This document shows, piece by piece, positions 1 to 5,383 of a stretch of DNA of 15,829 bases (positions within the stretch are counted from its first letter, which is position 1; each line of letters opens with the position of its first letter). A model generated the notes under the pieces. That model was not told the origin of the DNA, searched no databases, and saw only the letters and a list, made by a program, of their open reading frames with translations. The translations under genes were made by a program, and so were the position numbers. The DNA is taken from assembly GCA_031385325.1 (NCBI GenBank), contig JANNBJ010000183.1, forward strand, positions 1 to 15,829, in the 5' to 3' direction. The DNA is from SYFY01 sp031385325. Its GTDB lineage: Bacteria; Pseudomonadota; Gammaproteobacteria; Pseudomonadales; Azotimanducaceae.

Positions 1-72
1 TAGATTCAACTGATCGAATATTGGTGAGCTCATCTACCTACCCTTATGTCCCGAAGCATCGAATGATTAGTC

Positions 73-243
73 GCCCAACTTAGTGTCGGCTGCAACTCTG
101 CAGCCGTGCCCTGCAGCTTAACCAGGCAAAGTCCGCCTTCACACAGTGCCGATAGCTCTGCCTGATCAATCACTTGTGCAGCCCTCCATCGATTGTGGTG
201 CAGCGTATCCTCGCAGGCTATTTCAGCCGAATCAACGTTGGGC
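73..243. repeat. Bipartite inverted repeat resembling an integron attC site
   Basis: The left outer box GCCCAAC (73-79) is the exact reverse complement of the right outer box GTTGGGC (237-243), and they fit the attC consensus RYYYAAC and GTTRRRY. After a 6-nt spacer on each side come inner boxes TCGGCTG (86-92) and CAGCCGA (224-230), again exact complements. This R-spacer-L...L-spacer-R order is that of integron cassette recombination sites. Against it: the total length of 171 bp exceeds the usual range of about 57-141 bp, the inner boxes show no unpaired extra-helical base, and no integrase gene or second site was found in the window. It could be a long or degenerate attC, or another recombination site. 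Confidence 0.4.
87..106. repeat. Short perfect hairpin inside the attC-like repeat
   Basis: CGGCTGCA (87-94) pairs with TGCAGCCG (99-106) across the 4-nt loop ACTC, giving an 8-bp perfect stem. There is no T-run after it on either strand, so it does not look like an intrinsic terminator. It shares bases with the inner left box of the larger inverted repeat at 73-243, so the two foldings would compete on single-stranded DNA. Confidence 0.5.
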
Positions 244-555
244 TTTAACCGGAAAAAGGCTGCGCCAGTGTCGAACGAAAGCGAATTTGCTCATGCAAAA
301 AGATCGATCGGGCGATCGTTTACGAGCAGAAGCGGCCACACGTCATAGCGACGAAATTTCACTGTTCGAAATTTACAAAAAAACGTTTTGTGAGGCTCCC
401 GTCCCTTGACGGTCGCGACGACCTGCCACCTCACGTGAACGCCACCCACCTCGATCTGTCGGATTCTCGCATCAGGCAGAGAGTCATATGCCAGAAAAAA
501 ATGCTGAGTAGGGACTTCGCATACTCACTGCATTGGCGATGCTTACTTCAAAACG

Positions 556-951
556 CTAACTGTGAGGATGTCCCTCGAACTGCTTCGCCTCATCGCAGAT
601 GTTGTACCAACTTGGTTTCTCCTTCACGAATTCATGAAAGCGATTCGTGATCCGGAGTTCGTCATCGAAGCAGTTAGCGGCGATAGGAAACGAATCGCTG
701 CTGGAAGTGATTTCGCCTAACGAAGTGCCGCAGGACGAGCAAAAGCATCGGCTGTAGGTGTAAGGGGCTGCTGGTTTGTACGTGGTGATTGAGTCGTTGC
801 CGGAGACCAGAGTGAACCCGTCTCGCTGAACAAACACGAAAGTGCTGGCGCCGATCTTGCGGCAGCGGGTGCAATGGCAAGTGCCCATCATTGTAGGTGG
901 GGCGGAAACGGTGAACGTGACTGACCCACAACAGCAACTGCCTTTCAGCAT
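556..951 (-). CDS. GFA-family zinc-binding protein (CENP-V/GFA domain)
   Basis: This 131-residue protein has the full cysteine pattern of the GFA (glutathione-dependent formaldehyde-activating enzyme) / CENP-V fold: a CCC cluster at 6-8 (GSCCCGSV), CHCTRCR at 25-31, and CFCSSCG at 69-75. The C-terminal stretch HEFVKEKPSWYNICD (106-120) is also typical. These residues bind zinc. Founding members bind glutathione and act on S-hydroxymethylglutathione, but most relatives have no proven reaction, so the substrate is unknown. The frame stays open to 1131, but I chose the ATG at 951 because a GAGGA ribosome-binding site lies about 7 nt upstream and the family begins with exactly this M-x-x-G-x-C segment; the extension also overlaps the next gene. 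An inverted repeat at 980-995 lies just upstream and may be an operator. The gene follows the monooxygenase-like gene on the same strand after about 124 bp. Confidence 0.88.
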   Translation of the reverse strand: MLKGSCCCGSVTFTVSAPPTMMGTCHCTRCRKIGASTFVFVQRDGFTLVSGNDSITTYKPAAPYTYSRCFCSSCGTSLGEITSSSDSFPIAANCFDDELRITNRFHEFVKEKPSWYNICDEAKQFEGHPHS

Positions 952-979
952 TTTGTAGTCCTCAATATTGGTGACGTAA

Positions 980-995
980 CTGTATGCACATACAG
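980..995 (-). promoter_or_regulatory. Inverted repeat upstream of the GFA gene, possible operator
   Basis: CTGTATG (980-986) and CATACAG (989-995) form a 7-bp perfect dyad with a 2-nt spacer, 29-44 nt upstream of the GFA start codon on the minus strand. Its size and position suit a dimeric repressor site, but no regulator gene lies next to it and I cannot place a convincing promoter around it. Confidence 0.3.
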
Positions 996-1075
996 CCACA
1001 TGGGCAAGAGGTATCGCAGAGTATTGATCACGACCCAGCCTGCAGAGCCTGGGCGAGGCGACTCGCTCGAGCGCG

Positions 1076-2278
1076 CTAGAGAGGAATCGTTGGCTCCATC
1101 CCAAGGGCAAGACGTCCGGCCTGTTCCGCAATCACTTCCATGTCGAAGACGGTGTGGGCGGCGATGGTATGCACATCACGATGGATGCGTTGCATCGGTT
1201 CGCTGACGTGGTGTGCGTTCGCGCCGCTGGTTTCGAACAGATCGCGAACGACATCGCGCGCCAATCGCACGGCTTGCGTCATCAGCAGTCGGTGTCGTAC
1301 TCGCTCTGATTGTGGGCAGACGTCATCACACTCACCCCATTGCATGGCTTCGCGCGCGACACTTCGTGCAATCAGCTCGGCAGTCTCGAGCTTCGCGGTC
1401 GCTTCGCCTGCTCGTACCTGTGTCTGGGTTGATTCTGACTGCTTTGTTCGCGAGCCGAACTTGGTTCGGGTGGGAGCTCTTTCAACGAATCGTTTGAGCA
1501 TGGCGCGAGCGGCACCGATGGCAGGTGCGCCGGCTGCCAGGTACAGAATCGGCATCATCGGCATGCGGTACATCGGAGACTGGTGGACCAGCGCTCCGAC
1601 GCCGCGACCGATGGTCATGGCGCTGACCGCCTGGCTGAAGTGACGAGGTACGAAGACTTCTTGCACCTGCATGTCGTTGCTGCCGGTCGCGGCCATGCCG
1701 TCGGGGATCCAGGTATCGATGATCTCCACTTGTTCGATGGGCACGGCGAACAGCCGCACTTCCCGAGTCTCTTCTACGAAACCGGAGAGCAGAGCCCAAT
1801 CTGCGTGCATGACGCCGGTGCCCCACTGCCATCGACCGGTCAGCAGGTGGCCGTCCTGATGCGACTTCGCGCGACCGTTAGGGGAAATCACGCCAGGCGC
1901 GATGATCCAGGGCGAAGTTGCGAAAAACACGTCCTGCGCTTCGATGGGAAACTGGGCCAGCATCCAGTTGTGTTCCATGCAGAATGTCGTCACCCACGCG
2001 GTTGAGGTGCAGGCTTCACCCAGCAGAAGGCCTGCCTCCACAAAGCTGGTCAGCGGATACTCCACACCGCCGTATCTCTTGGGCACGAAGAAGCGATAGA
2101 TGCCGGTATCGGCAATCGCCTGCATGTGATGATCGATTGGCTTTCGCTGCTGTTCTGCCGCTGCGGCGTCGGCTGCAATCTGCGGCAGTAACGCGCGGAT
2201 GTTATCGAGCAGCGTTTCTACGCTCGCCGGTTGTGTTCCGCACGTGGTCTTGTCGAGGATCGTGGATTTCAGCTGCAT
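1076..2278 (-). CDS. Flavin-dependent monooxygenase oxygenase subunit, HsaA/HpaH-C2-like (acyl-CoA dehydrogenase fold)
   Basis: This 400-residue protein has the acyl-CoA dehydrogenase fold but looks like the group D two-component monooxygenases (HsaA, p-hydroxyphenylacetate hydroxylase C2). Evidence is the N-terminal helical segment with GIYRFFVPKRYGG (59-71), the LTGRWQWGTGVMHADWALLSG-like strand at 146-166, the WIPDGMAATGSNDMQV segment (190-205) before EVFVPRH, and a C-terminal helix MQRIHRDVHTIAAH (362-375). The YEGT-type base of true acyl-CoA dehydrogenases is absent. Such proteins use reduced FMN or FAD from a separate reductase to hydroxylate aromatic or similar substrates; no reductase is encoded nearby, so it must be supplied from elsewhere. 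The ATG at 2278 has a GGGAGAG ribosome-binding site about 5 nt away. It is divergent from the DUF3500 gene, with the MITE-like element between. Substrate unknown. Confidence 0.8.
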   Translation of the reverse strand: MQLKSTILDKTTCGTQPASVETLLDNIRALLPQIAADAAAAEQQRKPIDHHMQAIADTGIYRFFVPKRYGGVEYPLTSFVEAGLLLGEACTSTAWVTTFCMEHNWMLAQFPIEAQDVFFATSPWIIAPGVISPNGRAKSHQDGHLLTGRWQWGTGVMHADWALLSGFVEETREVRLFAVPIEQVEIIDTWIPDGMAATGSNDMQVQEVFVPRHFSQAVSAMTIGRGVGALVHQSPMYRMPMMPILYLAAGAPAIGAARAMLKRFVERAPTRTKFGSRTKQSESTQTQVRAGEATAKLETAELIARSVAREAMQWGECDDVCPQSERVRHRLLMTQAVRLARDVVRDLFETSGANAHHVSEPMQRIHRDVHTIAAHTVFDMEVIAEQAGRLALGMEPTIPL

Positions 2279-2324
2279 TGAAACTCTCCCTTTCCGTCAT
2301 TCCGGCATGAAAAAAGCAGTAAGT

Positions 2325-2493
2325 CTAGGAGTCTGCGCGGCAGAAGGCGGCGGTGCGAGGCGAGCGTCAAATAGAGTACGATTTTTCGTTAGTTTGAGAA
2401 GCGTAGTGGGTACTACGCAACGAAAACGAACGGAAAAGCGGGCCGAAGTGGCGCCGCCGCAGCCTGTCGAGCTTCTGCCGCGCAGACTCCTAG
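2325..2493. mobile_element. MITE-like 169-bp palindromic element with 22-bp terminal inverted repeats
   Basis: Perfect 22-bp inverted repeats lie at 2325-2346 (starting CTAGGAGTCTGCGCGG) and 2472-2493. A further inner match is GGCGGCG-type sequence next to the left end against CGCCGCC near 2452-2458. The centre holds two nested stems: TTTTCGTT (2383-2390) with AACGAAAA (2419-2426), and GCGTAGT (2401-2407) with ACTACGC (2412-2418) around a 4-nt loop. The word GCAGTAA flanks the element at 2316-2322 and 2494-2500, a candidate 7-bp target duplication, although the left copy is separated from the repeat by GT. It encodes no transposase and would be mobilised in trans, if at all. It occupies most of the 271-bp divergent gap between 2278 and 2550, so promoters for one or both flanking genes must lie in or beside it. 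Confidence 0.72.
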
Positions 2494-2549
2494 GCAGTAA
2501 CGCCCGGTGGCAGTAGGCTGGCGTCTGCGGTGATGCGTGGAGAAGGACG

Positions 2550-3959
2550 TTGGGAACACAACCAGTCAATCGACGTGGCGTGCTGCTGGGCGCAGCGGGG
2601 CTTGGTGCCGGGTTACTGGCGTCGAGGCTGGGCCTGCCGAAGGTTGAAGCGGCTACCCATGGCGAGCTTGTTTCCGGATTTGCCGCATCCATGTCGCCGG
2701 CTCAACGCGCGCAGGTCTTTTTGCCGTGGGACCATCCGTCACGTCAGCTGGTCAATACGTTGGCCATTCGCAAGTCGCCCCACATCGGCACGTTGTTCAA
2801 TGCACAGCAGATGCCCTATGTGTGGCGTTTATGGGAATCGATGCAGTCGTCGGCCGGGTTGGCGCGATTTCGCGAACCACTGCGTGCGGAAGCGGGTGGG
2901 CTCGATGGTTGTGTGCTCGCTGTTTATGGCGATCCGGCGAAGGGTCCGTGTCAGTCGGTGATCAGTGGCGGGCATCTGGAGTTACGAGCGGGAACGCAGA
3001 GCAGTGGATCGTTTGGTGATGGTGTTGCGTACGGTCATCAGGTTGGAAATCAGGAACTGAGAGTGCCCGGCAATGTCTGGGCACATCACAGTGATGCCAT
3101 CAATGCGTTGGCTGGATTGTGGACTTCGGAGCAGCTCGCCCAGGCGGTGGTTGCTGAAAAGCCCCATCAATTGATGCTTCAGGTTCAGGACAGGGGTGGA
3201 CGCTTCGATGGTCTGCCGGTAAGCACGTTCAACGAAGAGCAGCGTGCGACGTTTTGTGAATTGCTGGCCACAATGTTTGCGTCCTATGCGCCGTCATATG
3301 CCGAGCAGGCCACCAGCGATCTTCAGCATCTGGGTGGAATTGATCAGCTCAATCTCGCCCTGTATGCGGAGAACGGGTTTTATGGCGATGGCGCACGTTT
3401 TCTCGAGGTTGCGGCGCGGGCCGATGAGCGTGCGTATTTTCAGGTGTGGCGAATCGAAGGTCCCGGATTTGTCCTGCACTTCGAAGGGTATCCGCACGTC
3501 CATGCTTATCTGCGCATAGCGAAAGATCCGGATCGCCAGCACGTTGGCGAGACCCTGGCACAAACCTCGCGATTGATTGAAGGCGAGCCCGTGCGTCTGT
3601 TCATGGAAGCCGCGATGCAGCGAGCCATGGATGCGGATCTTGCTGTCATGTTGGACAAGCTGCCCGGTCGATTGGTGCCGGGTACGATTTCAGCAGGGAC
3701 GCTGTGGACGCTGGACCCGTATGGAAATTCTCTGGCAGCCGTCATCATGAAAGGTGAACAACTGGGCAGCGCCGTCCGACAACGCCTCGGCAAGGTGGAA
3801 CCAGGCCGGGAGTATCGCGTGGCCACCATCGATTATTTCCTGCGCGAGTTCGGCCGCGAGATTGGTGTGATCGAGCGTGTCGAGACATCAGCACAGTTGC
3901 TGCGAGACGTGCTGGTTACCCACGCACGCGGTGATGGGCTTCGATCCCTGGTGAGTTGA
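2550..3959 (+). CDS. Tat-exported DUF3500 family protein
   Basis: This is a 469-residue protein with a twin-arginine signal: NRRGVLLG at 7-14, a hydrophobic stretch to about 28, and a likely cleavage after VEA (32-34). The mature part resembles DUF3500: LPWDHPSRQ (58-66), LAVYGDPAKGPCQSVISGGH (123-141), HHSDAINALAGL (179-190), and FQVWRIEGPGFVLHFEGYPHVHAYLRI near 297-323 with His316 and His318. DUF3500 proteins are exported and of unknown function; the clustered histidines suggest, but do not prove, metal binding. The start is awkward: the only canonical start in frame after the stop at 2514 that keeps both arginines is TTG at 2550, yet the AGAAGGA ribosome-binding site ends only 2 nt before it, so efficiency may be low. 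It lies upstream of the cupin-HDO-NRPS operon on the same strand, 118 bp before the micro-ORF. Confidence 0.7.
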   Translation: MGTQPVNRRGVLLGAAGLGAGLLASRLGLPKVEAATHGELVSGFAASMSPAQRAQVFLPWDHPSRQLVNTLAIRKSPHIGTLFNAQQMPYVWRLWESMQSSAGLARFREPLRAEAGGLDGCVLAVYGDPAKGPCQSVISGGHLELRAGTQSSGSFGDGVAYGHQVGNQELRVPGNVWAHHSDAINALAGLWTSEQLAQAVVAEKPHQLMLQVQDRGGRFDGLPVSTFNEEQRATFCELLATMFASYAPSYAEQATSDLQHLGGIDQLNLALYAENGFYGDGARFLEVAARADERAYFQVWRIEGPGFVLHFEGYPHVHAYLRIAKDPDRQHVGETLAQTSRLIEGEPVRLFMEAAMQRAMDADLAVMLDKLPGRLVPGTISAGTLWTLDPYGNSLAAVIMKGEQLGSAVRQRLGKVEPGREYRVATIDYFLREFGREIGVIERVETSAQLLRDVLVTHARGDGLRSLVS

Positions 3960-3963
3960 TCTG

Positions 3964-4003
3964 GACATCGTGTCTGGAAAATGCAGACATTCCGACATCG
4001 TGT
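3964..4003 (+). repeat. Direct repeat GACATCGTGT, 30-bp spaced, upstream of a promoter
   Basis: GACATCGTGT occurs at 3964-3973 and again at 3994-4003, a period of 30 bp or about three helical turns. Between them TGTCTG (3971-3976) pairs with CAGACA (3984-3989). The pair ends 12 bp before the -35 hexamer of the promoter proposed for the downstream operon, an arrangement that suits an activator binding two same-face sites. It could also be chance or a weak stem after the DUF3500 stop codon. Confidence 0.35.
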
Positions 4004-4015
4004 TTACCTAATTCT

Positions 4016-4045
4016 TTGTCGAATCCGGCAGGCCCCACGTATAGT
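4016..4045 (+). promoter_or_regulatory. Candidate sigma-70 promoter of the micro-ORF/cupin/HDO/A-T operon
   Basis: TTGTCG (4016-4021) and TATAGT (4040-4045) are separated by 18 bp, close to the sigma-70 consensus. Transcription would begin near 4052, leaving a leader of about 26 nt before the ATG of the 22-codon ORF at 4078. It sits in the only gap upstream of four overlapping genes. Confidence 0.5.
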
Positions 4046-4077
4046 CGCAGTGTTGTAAAGGCCCGACGGTGGAGTAA

Positions 4078-4146
4078 ATGAGCGCAGTGCCGGCGAAAGG
4101 TGCAATCCCCCGAAAGTGCGAACGCGGGCTCCGGAATTGGCGATGA
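4078..4146 (+). CDS. 22-codon micro-ORF overlapping the cupin start
   Basis: An ATG at 4078 preceded by GGTGGAG (ending 3 nt upstream) opens a 22-codon frame that begins MSAVPAKGAIPRKC, is strongly basic, has a single cysteine (residue 14), and ends at TGA 4144-4146. That stop overlaps the cupin ATG as ATGA (4143-4146), the same kind of junction found between the next genes in the operon. The cupin gene has only a weak ribosome-binding site of its own (GGA at 4133-4135), so the micro-ORF could act in translational coupling. It could also be a leader peptide or a tiny product in its own right. I recognise no family and the sequence is too short to judge coding potential, so it may be fortuitous. 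Confidence 0.4.
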   Translation: MSAVPAKGAIPRKCERGLRNWR

Positions 4147-4556
4147 CCAATAATTTATCGGCAAGCTCGCCTGTGTACGACGCGGTGTCGTGTGCGCCTT
4201 TTCTGGATCGTGGCGAGGCGACGGTTCTGCCAGGGTACTTCCAGACTCGTGCCCAGGCGTTGCAGGAAATTCTTGACGACGGCTGGTGGCCCATGGCGTG
4301 GATCGACAAACCAGGCTCATCCTACAGTGACCACTATCACGTCGGTGCCGAAGCGCTCTATCTGCTCGATGGCCAACTCGACTTCACTGATCTTGCAGTC
4401 AACACGACCTGGCGTCTGCGCCCTGGTGACAAACTCGTGTTGCCCGCTCGGCTTGAACACCGGGTGTCCAGCCTGGGTGGAGCCACTTACCTGATCAGTC
4501 TGAGCGTGCTGGTGCCATTCGATGATCATTTCATTCCAGTGGAGCGGCAATCGTGA
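4143..4556 (+). CDS. Small single-domain cupin
   Basis: This 137-residue protein has a perfect cupin motif 1: G58, then H64 and H66, E70 and G77, matching G-x5-HxH-x3-E-x6-G (core DHYHVGAEALYLLDG). Motif 2 is G95-x5-P101 followed by H106. His64, His66, Glu70 and His106 should bind one metal ion, commonly Fe(II) or Mn(II). Single-domain cupins include dioxygenases, isomerases and sensors, so the reaction is not readable from sequence. I prefer the ATG at 4143 (ATGA overlap with the micro-ORF) to a GTG at 4116 in the same frame. The stop overlaps the next gene's GTG as GTGA (4553-4556), so it should be made together with the diiron oxidase. That pairing recalls SznF, where HDO and cupin domains are fused. 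Confidence 0.88.
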   Translation: MTNNLSASSPVYDAVSCAPFLDRGEATVLPGYFQTRAQALQEILDDGWWPMAWIDKPGSSYSDHYHVGAEALYLLDGQLDFTDLAVNTTWRLRPGDKLVLPARLEHRVSSLGGATYLISLSVLVPFDDHFIPVERQS

Positions 4557-5383
4557 ACGCGTCGGCAGGCGGGCTGACCACGGGACTTGCTGATCTGACG
4601 GCTGGTTTTTCGCATGCCGAACTGGTGCGGTCAGTCCTGGCACGGGTCCAGACGAAGGCGGAACTCGCTCGTTTCATCCAGCGGTATACGCTGTTCAACG
4701 GCAATTTTGCAGGCGGCGTGACGAACCTCGCCGGTGCGCTGCATGTGCGGCAGGATCTGTTTCGTGATCCCATGGAACCCATTGCTGCATGTGCGGACCG
4801 AGGGGCACGCATCGCCTCGCATGTGTTTTTCGCTGCGGAGGACGAATATTTCGACCGCGAAGACCGCAAGCGCATCACGCATCGTGATCTCGGCCAGTAT
4901 GTTCTCAAGGAGACCATCGACTGGCTTGGCTTCGATGCGCATACGTTTGATCGGGACTTCCCGCTCAATGACAGTACCCGGGATGCCCTTGCCCAGATCT
5001 TCATCGGCTACTGCATCCACCCGGACGCCCGTTCTGAAGATGATCTCTTTCGCGGCCTTGGCTTTCACATTGCCTCCGAAACGTCTGCGGACGAAGAGTT
5101 CAATGCACTGAAGCTCTATCTGCATGATGTGCATCCTGCATTGGTAGAAAGGCTGACCAGATCCAGCACACACCTCGGGCATTCGATCTTCGGCTGGATC
5201 GGATTGCATACGTTCGTGGAAGTGGAACACCACGAACATGCGCTCACGGCCGCCGCCATGGCGCTCGACTACTATGCGGGGCAGTACAGCAGGCAACACG
5301 CCGAAGCGATGATCGTGGAAGGCGTGCACCTGTTCTCCCGTGTGCTGAATCGCTTGCTCTCGGGAATTCTTGAGGCAGCTTGA
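4553..5383 (+). CDS. Heme-oxygenase-like diiron oxidase (iron-containing redox enzyme family)
   Basis: This 276-residue all-helical protein belongs to the HDO / TenA-like iron-containing redox enzyme family. The diagnostic segment is LGFHIASETSADEEFNAL (169-186), like the family's GFH-xx-SE-xx-AD-x-EF pattern. Further carboxylate/histidine-rich segments that may supply iron ligands are SHVFFAAEDEYFDRE (89-103) and HTFVEVEHHEHA (219-230). Characterised relatives (UndA, BesC, SznF) use two irons and O2 to decarboxylate, cleave or N-hydroxylate small amino- or fatty-acid substrates. The GTG start at 4553 has GGAG 8 nt upstream and overlaps the cupin stop. The stop overlaps the start of the adenylation protein as TTGA (5380-5383), so a carrier-bound or freshly adenylated acid is a reasonable substrate, but this is inference. 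I did not assign individual iron ligands, which needs an alignment. Confidence 0.83.
   Translation: MNASAGGLTTGLADLTAGFSHAELVRSVLARVQTKAELARFIQRYTLFNGNFAGGVTNLAGALHVRQDLFRDPMEPIAACADRGARIASHVFFAAEDEYFDREDRKRITHRDLGQYVLKETIDWLGFDAHTFDRDFPLNDSTRDALAQIFIGYCIHPDARSEDDLFRGLGFHIASETSADEEFNALKLYLHDVHPALVERLTRSSTHLGHSIFGWIGLHTFVEVEHHEHALTAAAMALDYYAGQYSRQHAEAMIVEGVHLFSRVLNRLLSGILEAA

Larger units (their letters stand above)
1..555. other. Gene-poor stretch
   Basis: I find no convincing protein-coding gene here. The open frames on the plus strand (146-409 and 390-650) have low-complexity, family-less translations, and the first runs straight through the right arm of the inverted repeat at 73-243, so I treat them as spurious. 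What the stretch does contain is the attC-like inverted repeat (73-243) with a short hairpin inside it (87-106). From about 340 to 555 it is A/T-richer than the neighbouring genes. The minus-strand gene at 556-951 ends at its right edge. Confidence 0.6.

Noticed and set aside
146..409. 87-codon plus-strand frame at the left edge
   Set aside because: No family resemblance, and it reads through the right arm of the attC-like repeat, which easily creates open frames.
952..1131. 60-residue N-terminal extension of the GFA protein
   Set aside because: It overlaps the neighbouring gene, has no family similarity, and a GAGGA site precedes the internal ATG at 951.
4071..4140. Possible glycine riboswitch, prompted by GCCGGCGAAAGGTGCAA
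   Set aside because: The conserved CTCTCAGGC-type half and the matching stems are missing; the stretch is better explained by the micro-ORF and leader.
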